Source: Betaproteobacteria bacterium
GTDB taxonomy: Bacteria > Pseudomonadota > Gammaproteobacteria > Burkholderiales > Burkholderiaceae
Direction: 5' to 3'
DNA length: 13,380 bases
NCBI GenBank assembly: GCA_009921765.1
Contig: RFXC01000113.1
Span: forward strand, 1 to 13,380
A program made the position numbers and the translations under genes. Shown here one piece after another: positions 1 to 7,795 of the stretch (position 1 is the first letter of the stretch; every line of letters starts with the position of its first letter). The notes under the pieces are model-generated. The model searched no databases. It saw only the letters and a list, made by a program, of their open reading frames with translations, and was not told the DNA's origin.

Positions 1-223
1 ATAGGGCGTGGCGCGAAGCGGAGCATTCATCGGAAGATCCTGATCGGGGAGGCGAGTGTGGTGCGAACCATGCACGCGGTCATGGCTGGGGTTGTCTGAG
101 CCTCGAGTGTATCGCCCGCGCGAGTACGGTTCGCAAGCGACCGACCGAAATCGGTGTGTTCCCGCCGGGCTCCCCAAACCCCTGCAGTTGCGCAGGGAGG
201 CTGCCATCGCTAAGGTCGCGGCC

Positions 224-373
224 ATGTTCAAGGGCAACAAGCAATACCTTCCCAGCAAGCCGTGCGCGGCCTGCGGTCGCACCATGACCTGGCGCAAGGC
301 CTGGGCGCGCAATTGGGAGTCGGTCCGCTATTGCTCCGAGCGTTGTCGCCGGACCCGGCCTGCACCGGGCTGA
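224..373 (+). CDS. DUF2256 family small four-cysteine protein
   Basis: A 49-residue basic protein with Cys14 and Cys17 in a CAAC motif and Cys37 and Cys41 in YCSERC, a spacing suited to binding one zinc ion. The [20 protein letters not shown] stretch is typical of DUF2256, a family of unknown function often encoded beside photolyase/cryptochrome genes, as here. The reading frame is open back to position 56, but DUF2256 proteins begin only a few residues before the first cysteine pair, and an AAGG at 212-215 sits 8 nt before the ATG at 224, so that start is preferred. The stop is 31 nt before the photolyase ATG, which suggests one transcription unit. A helper role in photolyase function or cofactor assembly is inference from context only. 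Confidence 0.85.
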   Translation: MFKGNKQYLPSKPCAACGRTMTWRKAWARNWESVRYCSERCRRTRPAPG

Positions 374-404
374 GTGCGAATCAACCGTTTAGCGAAAGCA
401 CTCA

Positions 405-2018
405 ATGCCCCGTCGCCCGAGCAGCCCGCCGCAGCCGTCACGACCGCCCCGCCACTGGGTTCTGGTGCTGGGCGACCAGCTGGACCTGCAGTCGAGCGCC
501 TTCGACGGCTTCGACCCGGCGCTCGATCGACTCTGGATGTGCGAGGCGATCGAGGAAGCCACCCATGTTCCGAGCAGCAAACAGCGGATCGCGGTGTTTC
601 TGTCGGCCATGCGTCACTTTGCCCGGGCGCTCGAGGCGCGAGGCTGGCCGGTTGACTACCTCGCGCTCGATGGTGCGCGGGGGCCGGCCGCATCGCTTGC
701 CAGCGCCCTCGAACAGACCCTCGCGCAGGCGATGCCGCAAGCGGTGGTGATGACCGAACCGGGCGACTGGCGGGTGCTCGAGGCAATTCGCAACCTGTGC
801 GCGCGCCTGGGTGTGTCGCTCGAGGTGCGCGGCGATCGCCACTTCCTGTGCAGCAGCGAACAATTTGCGCGTCACGCCGCGGGACGCAAGCAGTTGCGCC
901 TGGAATATTTCTATCGCGAGATGCGGCGACGCCACGATGTGCTGATGGTTGACGACGCCAGTGCGGCCGACGGTCGTGGCCCGGCTGGGGGACAGTGGAA
1001 CTTCGATGCCGACAATCGTGAGGCCTTTGGCGCCGAGGGCCCCGGCATGTTGCCGGGGCCCCGCCGTTTCGCCCCCGACGACATCACCACCGACGTGATC
1101 GGACTGGTCAACGCACGGTTTGCGTCGCACCCCGGCGATCTCGCGGAATTTGGCTGGCCGGTCACGCGCGAAGACGCCCTGGTCGCCTTGAATGACTTCA
1201 TCGCCTACCGGCTGTGCGGCTTTGGCCGCTGGCAGGATGCGATCTGGGCGGGCGAAGCCTGGCTCTATCACTCGCTGCTTTCCGCCGCGCTGAATCTGAA
1301 GCTCCTGTCGCCGCTTGAAGTGATTGAAGCCGCGCAAGCGGCCTGGCGTGCAGGCCGCGCCGACCTGGCCTCGGTAGAAGGTTTCATCCGGCAGATCCTG
1401 GGCTGGCGCGAATACGTTCGGGGCCTCTACTGGCTGCGGATGCCGGCCTACCTTGAAATGAACGCGCTTGATGCGCGTGAACCTTTGCCCGAGTTCTACT
1501 GGACCGGCAGGACGCCGATGGCCTGTCTGTCGGATGCCATCGGTCAGACGCTCCGTCTTGGCTATGCGCATCACATTCAACGCCTCATGGTGACCGGGCT
1601 GTATGCGCTGCTTCTGGGCGTGGAGCCGAGGCAGGTCCATGCCTGGTATCTGTCGGTGTATGTGGATGCGGTCGAATGGGTGGAGCTTCCCAACACGCTG
1701 GGCATGAGCCAGTTCGCCGATGGCGGTCTGATGGCGAGCAAACCCTATGCGGCCACGGGCAAATACATCGAGCGCATGTCCAACCACTGCGGCGGCTGCA
1801 GGTTCCGCCCGGGCGAACGCACCGGCGATCGGGCCTGTCCCTTCACCACGCTCTATTGGGATTTTCTGGCGCGTCATCAGGCGCGGCTTGCCGCCAACCC
1901 CCGGATGGCCTTGCAGGTCAAGAATCTGGCCCGGATCCCGGCCGATGAAATGCGCAGCATCCGCGAGCGCGCGCAGTTCATCCGCGAGGGCGGGCTGTTG
2001 GAGACAGGGCGTGTCTGA
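405..2018 (+). CDS. Iron-sulfur photolyase/cryptochrome (FeS-BCP, PhrB-type (6-4) photolyase family)
   Basis: This 537-residue protein belongs to the deoxyribodipyrimidine photolyase-related family (FeS-BCP, prokaryotic (6-4) photolyases). These enzymes bind FAD and a [4Fe-4S] cluster and repair UV photoproducts using blue light. The N-terminal alpha/beta domain starts at about residue 17 (HWVLVLGDQLD). The C-terminal half is helical and FAD-binding, with GWREYVRG near 333, YAHHIQRLMVTG at 388-399 and GKYIERMS near 452. Cluster ligands are Cys374, Cys462, Cys465 and Cys478. The gaps of 88, 3 and 13 residues equal those of Agrobacterium PhrB (Cys350, 438, 441, 454), so the cluster site looks intact. 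The paired histidines of YAHHIQ match those tied to (6-4) repair in the family. The ATG at 405 has no clear Shine-Dalgarno sequence, and the first 15 residues are proline/arginine-rich and outside the conserved domain. Repair specificity is inferred from the family. Confidence 0.93.
   Translation: MPRRPSSPPQPSRPPRHWVLVLGDQLDLQSSAFDGFDPALDRLWMCEAIEEATHVPSSKQRIAVFLSAMRHFARALEARGWPVDYLALDGARGPAASLASALEQTLAQAMPQAVVMTEPGDWRVLEAIRNLCARLGVSLEVRGDRHFLCSSEQFARHAAGRKQLRLEYFYREMRRRHDVLMVDDASAADGRGPAGGQWNFDADNREAFGAEGPGMLPGPRRFAPDDITTDVIGLVNARFASHPGDLAEFGWPVTREDALVALNDFIAYRLCGFGRWQDAIWAGEAWLYHSLLSAALNLKLLSPLEVIEAAQAAWRAGRADLASVEGFIRQILGWREYVRGLYWLRMPAYLEMNALDAREPLPEFYWTGRTPMACLSDAIGQTLRLGYAHHIQRLMVTGLYALLLGVEPRQVHAWYLSVYVDAVEWVELPNTLGMSQFADGGLMASKPYAATGKYIERMSNHCGGCRFRPGERTGDRACPFTTLYWDFLARHQARLAANPRMALQVKNLARIPADEMRSIRERAQFIREGGLLETGRV
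1037..1061. repeat. Perfect 11-bp inverted repeat inside the photolyase gene
   Basis: GGGCCCCGGCA at 1037-1047 and its exact reverse complement TGCCGGGGCCC at 1051-1061 are separated by a TGT loop. The repeat lies within codons for an EGPGMLPGP stretch, in the linker region between the antenna-type and FAD domains. As RNA it would form a very stable hairpin inside the coding sequence. Whether it has a role is unknown. Confidence 0.7.
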
Positions 2019-2053
2019 GACCTCCGAACGCCGCCTGCACAGCGGGTTCGCCC

Positions 2054-2671
2054 ATGCCTGATTCCGATCAGGCCGGGTTGCTCGCGCTTGCTGCCGCGCT
2101 GGGCTGGGCGAGCGGCCTGCGGCTCTACGCCACGATCTTTGCCGCTGGCATGGCGAGCCGCCTGGGATGGGTCGATCTTCCCGCATCACTCGAGTTGCTC
2201 GAACACCCGGTGCTGCTCGGGCTGAGCGGCCTTCTGCTACTCACCGAATTCCTGGTCGACAAGATCCCCGGCCTCGATTCATTCTGGGATCTGGTGAACA
2301 GCGTGATCCGGGTGCCTGCTGGCGCTGCGCTGGCGGCAGCCGTGCTGGGTGCGGATAGCGCGGTGATGGGGGTGGCGGGCGCGCTGCTGGGTGGCTCGCT
2401 CGCGGCAAGCTCGCAGCTCGCCAAGACCAGCGTACGCGCGGCGATCAACACGCTGCCCGAGCCGGTGTCCAACCTGCTCGCGAGCTTCACTGAAGATGGC
2501 CTGTCGCTGGGCATGTTGTGGCTGGCGGTCAGCAAGCCCGCAGTGTTCGCGGTGCTGCTTGTCCTGCTGGTGACACTCGCCGTTCTGGTCATCTGGATGC
2601 TGATGCGATTTCTGCGTGCGGTGCTTGACAAGGTTCGGAGCCGCCTGGCGAGAGGATCGGCAGGTGTCTGA
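2054..2671 (+). CDS. DUF4126 domain membrane protein
   Basis: A 205-residue hydrophobic protein of the DUF4126 family; the function of the family is not established. Conserved blocks visible are GLRLYATIF (21-29), EFLVDKIPGLDSFWDLVNS (65-83) and TSVRAAINTLPEPVSN (125-140). Likely membrane segments fall near residues 8-32, 52-68, 87-117 and 163-186, so it should sit in the inner membrane with a short basic C-terminal tail. It starts 35 nt after the upstream photolyase and ends 45 nt before the short photolyase-like gene, so it is probably co-transcribed with both. The ATG at 2054 fits the family N-terminus, although no strong ribosome binding site precedes it. A direct role in photorepair cannot be read from the sequence. 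Confidence 0.85.
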   Translation: MPDSDQAGLLALAAALGWASGLRLYATIFAAGMASRLGWVDLPASLELLEHPVLLGLSGLLLLTEFLVDKIPGLDSFWDLVNSVIRVPAGAALAAAVLGADSAVMGVAGALLGGSLAASSQLAKTSVRAAINTLPEPVSNLLASFTEDGLSLGMLWLAVSKPAVFAVLLVLLVTLAVLVIWMLMRFLRAVLDKVRSRLARGSAGV

Positions 2672-2716
2672 CAGCCGTGCGGGCGGCCGGCCGATGCCGT
2701 CAGGATCAGTCAATTG

Positions 2717-3871
2717 ATGAGCCCGCCTGCAGACCCGTCATGGGGTGACTTCGCGCCCACCCGCGAGGCCGCGCTGGCGAGGCTTTCGGCGTTCGACCCG
2801 CAGGCCTACGCCCGCACGCGCAACCATCTGGACGGCACGGTCAGTCGGCTCTCGCCCTACATCACGCATGGCCTCGTGAGCGTGCCCGAGGTCTGGGCGG
2901 CGGTGAGCGATCGTCATCGGATTGACACCACGCACCGCTTTGCCATCGAACTGGGCTGGCGGGAATATTTTCATCACGCCTGGCGGCACGATGGCGAGGC
3001 GATCTTTCAATCGCTTCACTCCGGGCCGCTGCCCGATGCCGACTACTGCGATGGGATGCCTGATGATGTGCTCGCGGCGCGTACCGGAATACCGGTGATC
3101 GATCATGCGGTGCGCGAACTTGTGCAGACCGGTTGGCTTCACAACCACGCCCGGCTGTGGCTTGCGTCCTATCTGGTGCACGTCCGGAAGATCCACTGGC
3201 GGGCGGGCGCCGACTGGATGGTCGGCCATCTGCTCGATGGGGACCTCGCCAGCAACCATCTGTCCTGGCAATGGGTGGCAGGCACGGGAAGCAGCAAGCC
3301 CTATCTGTTCAATGCCGAGAACGTGGCGCGCTTTGCGCCGCGTGCCTGGCACAGTCCGGGGTCGGTGCTCGATACGAGCTATGAGGCGCTGGATGCGCTT
3401 GCGCGAACGCCGCCTCGCGCGGCCGCCGCGCGGGTGCGCACAGCCCCGCCGTCAAGCCAACCGGCGTTGTATTCCGAACCGCCGTTCGATGTTGCCCGAG
3501 GCGACACCCATGATCTGGACGGTGCCTGGCTGGTTCATCCCTGGGCGCTTGCTCCGGCGCCGCCTGGCCGTCGGGCTGTGGGCGTGCTGGTGGCCCCGTT
3601 TCATCGCCGCTGGCCCTGGAGCGAACGGCGTTGGCAGTTCGTGCTCGCCGCCATGCGGCAGCTGACCGATGTGGTGATCTGGTGCGAGGCGCCGCCGCCT
3701 CGATCGGCCCGGACTGTGGCCAATCTTCATCTGGGCGACTGGTTGCCCGAGGGGGTCGGACAGGCCTTGCCACGCCTCTATCCCGATCCGGCGCAGCGCT
3801 GCCGCTCGTTTTCGGCGTTCTGGAAGCGGGTGGCGCCAGGCAAACCTGCCCGTGATCCGTCCCCCTCGTGA
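2717..3871 (+). CDS. Short photolyase-like protein: FAD-binding domain without N-terminal antenna domain
   Basis: A 384-residue protein that begins almost directly in the class I photolyase/cryptochrome FAD-binding domain. Visible motifs (numbered from this ATG) are VSRLSPYITHGLVS (42-55), ELGWREYFHH (78-87), TGIPVIDHAVRELVQTGW (123-140), HNHARLWLASYL (142-153) and NHLSWQWVAGTG (180-191). These include the WQW pair and the Asn near the flavin N5 position in typical photolyases. The N-terminal alpha/beta domain that normally holds the antenna chromophore is missing: only about 40 residues precede SRLSPY. Short photolyase-like proteins of this layout are known. After about residue 230 comes a proline/alanine linker and then an unassigned module (about 265-370), with strand-like VGVLVAPF and DVVIWCE around a WPWSERRWQF segment. 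A TTG one codon upstream (2714) is also possible, but ATG is preferred. Whether it repairs DNA or senses light is not determined. Confidence 0.88.
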   Translation: MSPPADPSWGDFAPTREAALARLSAFDPQAYARTRNHLDGTVSRLSPYITHGLVSVPEVWAAVSDRHRIDTTHRFAIELGWREYFHHAWRHDGEAIFQSLHSGPLPDADYCDGMPDDVLAARTGIPVIDHAVRELVQTGWLHNHARLWLASYLVHVRKIHWRAGADWMVGHLLDGDLASNHLSWQWVAGTGSSKPYLFNAENVARFAPRAWHSPGSVLDTSYEALDALARTPPRAAAARVRTAPPSSQPALYSEPPFDVARGDTHDLDGAWLVHPWALAPAPPGRRAVGVLVAPFHRRWPWSERRWQFVLAAMRQLTDVVIWCEAPPPRSARTVANLHLGDWLPEGVGQALPRLYPDPAQRCRSFSAFWKRVAPGKPARDPSPS

Positions 3872-3895
3872 TAGATTCTGGCCACTCGTTATCAG

Positions 3896-3902
3896 AAAGG
3901 AG
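3896..3902 (+). promoter_or_regulatory. Strong ribosome binding site of the substrate-binding protein gene
   Basis: AAAGGAG sits 7 nt before the ATG at 3910. It fixes that start against the in-frame GTG at 3868, which overlaps the end of the previous gene and would put a polar stretch before the signal peptide. Confidence 0.8.
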
Positions 3903-3909
3903 ACCTCTC

Positions 3910-5091
3910 ATGCGCTTGAAGATGCTGGCCGCGGCGCTCGCCGCTGCAACCCTGGGTGCAAGTGGCGCTGCGGGCGCTGCCGACAAGGTGAAAGTGGGTC
4001 TGGTAAGCACGCTCTCCGGCCCCAACGCTGCCATTGGCAACGATATTCGCGATGCCTTCATGCTGGTCGTGAAGCTCAATGGCGGCAAGTTGGGCGGTCT
4101 CCCGGCTGAAGTGCTCATCGCTGATGATCAGTTCAAGCCCGACGTCGGCAAGCAGCTGTTCGAGCGCATGGTCAAGCGCGACAAGGTTGATTTCCTCACC
4201 GGCGTCGTGTTTTCCAACATCATGCTCGCGGGGCTGCCCGAAGCCATCGAGGGCAAAACGGTTTATCTGAGTCCCAATGCCGCGCCTTCGCCCATTGCAG
4301 GCAAGGAATGCAGCCCCTATTTCTTTGCGGTGTCCTGGCCAAATGATGCCTATCACGAGGCAGCCGGCCAGCACGCCACCAACCAGAATTTCAAGAACGC
4401 CTATCTGGTTGCGCCCAACTACCAGGCGGGCAAAGACTCGCTCGCCGGTTTCAAACGCTTTTACAACGGCAAGGTGGTCAACGAGGTCTACACCAAGCTC
4501 GGCCAGCTCGACTACTCGGCCGAGCTCGCCGAGATTCGCGCTGCCAAACCCGATGTGCTCTACGCATTCCTTCCTGGCGGCATGGGCACCAACTTCATCA
4601 AGCAGTTTGTGGCGGCTGGCCTCAACAAGCAGACCCGCCTCTTGCTCCCGGGCTTTGGCGCCGATCAGGACATCATCCGTGGGGTGGGTGATGCGATGCT
4701 GGGTCTTCAGGACACCGCCCACTGGGCGATGAACCTCGACAACGCCGCCAACAAGCGCTTCGTGGCCGAGTTCGAAAAGGAGTACAAGCGGCTGCCCTCC
4801 GGTTACGCAGCCCAGGCTTATGACACTGCGCTCCTGATCGATGCAGCCATCAAGACGGTGAGCGGCAAGATCGAGGACAAGGACGCCGTACTGAAAGCCG
4901 TCAAGGCAGCGAAGTTCGAATCGGTGCGGGGCGAGTTCAAGTTCAACACCAACCAGTACCCGATCCAGAACTACTACCTGCGCGAGGTGCAGAAAGACTC
5001 GCAGGGCCGGCTGGTCAACAACGTGGTGAGCAACACCCCGGTGATGGTCAACCGCGGTGATGCCTACGTGCAAGACTGCCCCATGAAGTGA
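3910..5091 (+). CDS. livK: Periplasmic substrate-binding protein, LivK/type I family
   Basis: This 393-residue protein is the ligand-binding component of a branched-chain amino acid-type (HAAT) ABC importer. It has a classical signal peptide: MRLK, an alanine-rich hydrophobic core, and an AGAA site with cleavage near residue 23 or 24. The mature protein starts with KVKVGLVSTLSGPNAAIGNDIRDAF, the usual first strand and ligand loop of type I periplasmic binding proteins. Later family marks include YLSPNAAPS, PDVLYAFLPGG, SGYAAQAYDTALLI and a C-terminal CPMK. The length is normal. It is the first gene of a complete liv-type operon and has by far the best ribosome binding site, fitting its need for excess over the membrane components. 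The ligand is not readable: related proteins bind leucine/isoleucine/valine, other amino acids, amides or aromatic acids. Confidence 0.92.
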   Translation: MRLKMLAAALAAATLGASGAAGAADKVKVGLVSTLSGPNAAIGNDIRDAFMLVVKLNGGKLGGLPAEVLIADDQFKPDVGKQLFERMVKRDKVDFLTGVVFSNIMLAGLPEAIEGKTVYLSPNAAPSPIAGKECSPYFFAVSWPNDAYHEAAGQHATNQNFKNAYLVAPNYQAGKDSLAGFKRFYNGKVVNEVYTKLGQLDYSAELAEIRAAKPDVLYAFLPGGMGTNFIKQFVAAGLNKQTRLLLPGFGADQDIIRGVGDAMLGLQDTAHWAMNLDNAANKRFVAEFEKEYKRLPSGYAAQAYDTALLIDAAIKTVSGKIEDKDAVLKAVKAAKFESVRGEFKFNTNQYPIQNYYLREVQKDSQGRLVNNVVSNTPVMVNRGDAYVQDCPMK

Positions 5092-5115
5092 TCGCCGGCG
5101 CCGCTGGCTGATCGC

Positions 5116-5140
5116 GGGCCGCCCCGCCCCGGGGCGGCCC
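5116..5140 (+). terminator. Intergenic hairpin between binding-protein and permease genes (attenuator or RNA-stability element)
   Basis: GGGCCGCCCCG (5116-5126) and its perfect reverse complement CGGGGCGGCCC (5130-5140) flank a CCC loop, giving an 11-bp, almost all-GC stem. No T-tract follows, so it is not a standard intrinsic terminator. It starts 25 nt after the livK stop and ends 8 nt before the livH start. The likely role (inference) is to protect the 3' end of the livK message and lower expression of the downstream genes. It also occupies the place where the livH ribosome binding site would be. Confidence 0.7.
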
Positions 5141-5148
5141 TCCGTAAC

Positions 5149-6066
5149 ATGAGTCTCATCCTTCTTGTCGAGCAGGCCCTGAACGGCCTGCAGTTCGGTC
5201 TGATGCTGTTCCTGCTGGCCTCAGGGCTCACGCTGGTGTTCGGCATCATGGACATGATCAATCTCGCGCATGGCGCGCTCTACATGGTGGGTGCGTTCTT
5301 TGCCGCCTGGCTTGCGCCTATCGTCAATTCCTTCTGGCTCGCGATCGTGCTGGCGGTGCCGCTCACCGCGCTGGTGGGCATGCTGCTGGAGGCAACGCTT
5401 CTGCGAACGCTCTACCAGCGTGATCATCTTGCGCAAGTGCTCGCCACCTTTGCGCTCATCCTGATCCTCAATGAAGCGGTGCGGATGATCTGGGGCTCGG
5501 ACATGTCGCTGCCCACGCCGCAGGCGCTGTCGGGCCCGGTGGAACTGCTGCCCGGTCTCTACTACCCGAGCTACCGGCTGATGATCATCGGCGTCGGGCT
5601 GGTGATTGCCGTGCTGCTGTGGTTCCTGGTCACGCGAACCCGGGTGGGCGCGCTGGTGCGCGCAGGCGCTTCCAACCGTGAAATGGCCATGGCAATGGGC
5701 GTCAACATCCGTGCACTGTTCACCGCCGTGTTTGGTGTGGGGGCTGCCTTGTGCGCGGTGGCGGGCGCAATGCTTGGGCCTTTGCTGGCCATTCAGGTCG
5801 GCATGGGCGACAGCATCCTGATCCTGGCGTTTGTGGTCATCGTGATCGGCGGCATCGGGTCCATTCGCGGGGCGTTTGTGGGCTCGGTGCTGGTCGGATT
5901 GGTCGATACCTTCGGCCGCACCCTGCTGCCGCATCTGTTTCGCGAGTTGTTGCCGCCGCAATGGGCCTCGGCTGCCGGGCCCGCGGTGGCGTCCATCCTG
6001 ATCTATGTGCTGATGGCGGTTGTGTTGTTCGTGCGACCCCAGGGCCTCTTTGCGGCGCGCGGCTGA
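5149..6066 (+). CDS. livH: LivH-type ABC transporter permease
   Basis: A 305-residue polytopic inner-membrane permease of the LivH family, one of two that form the channel of the importer. The start QALNGLQFGLMLFLLASGLTLVFGIMDMINLAHGALYM is diagnostic. The cytoplasmic loop RAGASNREMAMAMGVNIRALF (about 174-194) carries the coupling motif that contacts the ATPases. The C-terminus ends in VRPQGLFAARG, as is usual for this family. The ATG at 5149 lies 8 nt after a very stable hairpin and has no separate Shine-Dalgarno sequence, so translation may be limited. The stop overlaps the LivM start by 1 nt (TGATG). Confidence 0.93.
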   Translation: MSLILLVEQALNGLQFGLMLFLLASGLTLVFGIMDMINLAHGALYMVGAFFAAWLAPIVNSFWLAIVLAVPLTALVGMLLEATLLRTLYQRDHLAQVLATFALILILNEAVRMIWGSDMSLPTPQALSGPVELLPGLYYPSYRLMIIGVGLVIAVLLWFLVTRTRVGALVRAGASNREMAMAMGVNIRALFTAVFGVGAALCAVAGAMLGPLLAIQVGMGDSILILAFVVIVIGGIGSIRGAFVGSVLVGLVDTFGRTLLPHLFRELLPPQWASAAGPAVASILIYVLMAVVLFVRPQGLFAARG

Positions 6067-7028
6067 TGATGCTGCCTCGTTCGTCATCCAATCAGTCGGG
6101 GCGCACGGTCTTGTGGCTGCTGGTGCTGGCAGCGGCCGTTGCGTTGCCCTTCGTGTTCCGCTCGCAGGGCCTCGACTTCTACACCAGCATGGTGAGCCGC
6201 ATGCTCATTTACGGTCTGGCAGCAGCCAGCCTGAACCTGATTCTGGGTTATGGCGGGCTGGTGTCGTTTGGGCATGCAGCGTTCGTCGGGGTGGGCGCCT
6301 ACACGGTGGGCATCCTCATTCACGAAGGCGTGCCAAACGGGTGGATTGGCTTTGCTGCGGCCATTCTGGTGTCGGCGTTGTTCGCGCTTGTGATCGGCGC
6401 CATTTCCCTTCGAACCCGCGGCGTCTACTTCATCATGATCACGCTTGCCTTTGCGCAGATGATCTACTACCTGGTGAATTCGGTGAAGGCGTACGGCGGC
6501 GATGAAGGGCTGAACATCAAGCGCCGCTCCGATTTCGGCTTTGGCATCGACTTCAAGGACGAGGTGGCGTTCTATCTGCTGGTGCTTGCCATTCTTGTAG
6601 TGTGCCTGGTGCTCATCCACCGGCTCATGCATGCGCGCTTCGGTCGCGTGATTCTCGCCATTCGCGATGACGATCTGCGCGCCGAATCGGTGGGCTTTCC
6701 GGTGTATCGCTACAAGCTCATCCTGTTCGTGATCGCGGGTGCCATGGGCGGACTGGCTGGCGCGCTGATGGTCAATCAGCAAAACTATGTGAGCCCCAAT
6801 CTGCTCCACTGGACGCAATCGGGTGTGCTCATGATCATGGTCATCCTGGGCGGCGTGGGTACGCTCGCAGGCGGGGTCTGGGGGGCGTTGCTGCTTCTCA
6901 TCCTTGAAGACCTGATTGCCGAGTTCACGGTCCACTGGCAGTTCTATGTGGGCTGGGCGCTGCTCGCGGTGGTGCTGTTTGCGCCCAAGGGGCTGGCGGG
7001 CTTGCGCTGGCCGGGGCGGGCTCGGTAA
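6066..7028 (+). CDS. livM: LivM-type ABC transporter permease
   Basis: A 320-residue polytopic permease of the LivM family, partner of the preceding LivH. Diagnostic parts are NLILGYGGLVSFGHAAFVGVGAY in the N-terminal third, the RTRGVYFIMITLAFAQM block, and the ATPase-coupling loop GRVILAIRDDDLRAESVGFPV. It ends in FAPKGLAGL, typical of LivM. The frame is open far upstream, but that stretch is the shadow of livH. ATG at 6066 (1-nt overlap with the livH stop) or the adjacent ATG at 6069 are the realistic starts, and translational coupling is likely. The stop overlaps the next start by 1 nt (TAATG). Confidence 0.92.
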   Translation: MMLPRSSSNQSGRTVLWLLVLAAAVALPFVFRSQGLDFYTSMVSRMLIYGLAAASLNLILGYGGLVSFGHAAFVGVGAYTVGILIHEGVPNGWIGFAAAILVSALFALVIGAISLRTRGVYFIMITLAFAQMIYYLVNSVKAYGGDEGLNIKRRSDFGFGIDFKDEVAFYLLVLAILVVCLVLIHRLMHARFGRVILAIRDDDLRAESVGFPVYRYKLILFVIAGAMGGLAGALMVNQQNYVSPNLLHWTQSGVLMIMVILGGVGTLAGGVWGALLLLILEDLIAEFTVHWQFYVGWALLAVVLFAPKGLAGLRWPGRAR

Positions 7029-7795
7029 TGGCTCAGCCTCTGTTGCGCGTCGAGTCGCTGGTCAAGAACTTTGGGGCCTTGCGCGCCACCGATCATGTGA
7101 GCTTCGATCTGTTGCCGGGTGAAATTCACGCGCTCATCGGTCCCAATGGCGCGGGCAAAACCAGTTTTGTGGCGCAGGTCTCGGGTCATCTGAGTCCGGA
7201 CGCCGGACGCATCGTGTTCGATGGCGCCGACCTGACGCAAACCAGTGTTCATGAGCGTGTGGCAAGCGGGCTGGCGCGTTCGTTCCAGATCACCCGGTTG
7301 TTCAAGTCGTTTACGGTTCGCGACAACATTGCGTTATCGGTTCAGGCGCGATCGGGCAGCAGCCTGTCGTTCTGGCGGCCGGTGGCGGCTGAAGTGCCGC
7401 TTGCTCGCGAGGCCGATGCCATCCTCGAGCGCCTGTCGCTCACCGAACGGGCCGATGCGCTGGCAAGCGAGCTGTCGCATGGTGAACAACGCGTGCTTGA
7501 GATCGGCCTTGCGCTTGCCACGCAGCCTCGTGTGCTGCTGCTCGATGAGCCGATGGCAGGCGTCGGGCCCGATGAGTCGAAAAGGCTCGTGGCGCTCATC
7601 AGCAGCTTGAAGGCCGAATGCGCCATCCTGCTGGTTGAGCACGACATGGAGGCGGTGTTCCAGCTGGCTGATCGCATCACTGTGCTGGTGAATGGCGCGG
7701 TGATTGCAAGCGGTCTGCCGGAGGCCATTCGTCATGATCCGCAGGTGGTAGCCGCCTATCTTGGCGATGAACTCGACGGGTCGCACCATGACTGA
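7028..7795 (+). CDS. livG: LivG-type ABC transporter ATP-binding protein
   Basis: A 255-residue cytoplasmic ATPase of the LivG family. Motifs visible are Walker A GPNGAGKTS (38-46), the Q-loop region SFQITRLFKSFTV with Gln87, the signature LSHGEQ (149-154), Walker B VLLLDEP (169-175) and the H-loop His205 in LLVEHDM. The signature has His in place of the more usual Gly at its third position, a change seen in other LivG proteins. All catalytic motifs are intact. Its start overlaps the livM stop by 1 nt and its end overlaps livF by 8 nt, so it is expected to be made in step with both. Confidence 0.94.
   Translation: MAQPLLRVESLVKNFGALRATDHVSFDLLPGEIHALIGPNGAGKTSFVAQVSGHLSPDAGRIVFDGADLTQTSVHERVASGLARSFQITRLFKSFTVRDNIALSVQARSGSSLSFWRPVAAEVPLAREADAILERLSLTERADALASELSHGEQRVLEIGLALATQPRVLLLDEPMAGVGPDESKRLVALISSLKAECAILLVEHDMEAVFQLADRITVLVNGAVIASGLPEAIRHDPQVVAAYLGDELDGSHHD

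Noticed and set aside
1..99. A frame open from the left edge to a stop at 97-99, possibly the end of an upstream gene
   Set aside because: Only 32 residues are visible and no motif is recognised. It could be a 3' gene end but cannot be supported. The following stretch to 223 shows nothing else convincing.
438..2189. A 583-codon open frame antisense to the photolyase gene
   Set aside because: It mirrors the codon structure of a GC-rich gene on the other strand, its product is Arg/Pro/His/Gln-rich with no family motif, and the + strand gene is certain.
3892..5073. A 393-codon antisense frame under the substrate-binding protein gene
   Set aside because: It is in exact register with a clearly recognised gene on the + strand, and the protein shows no recognisable domain.
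5116..5140. Standard intrinsic terminator after livK
   Set aside because: The stem is strong, but no T-tract follows and the operon clearly continues, so it is described as an attenuator or stabilising hairpin.
5221..6935. Long antisense frames under livH and livM rich in His, Gln and Asp
   Set aside because: This composition is the expected complement of hydrophobic membrane-protein codons. No independent signals are present.
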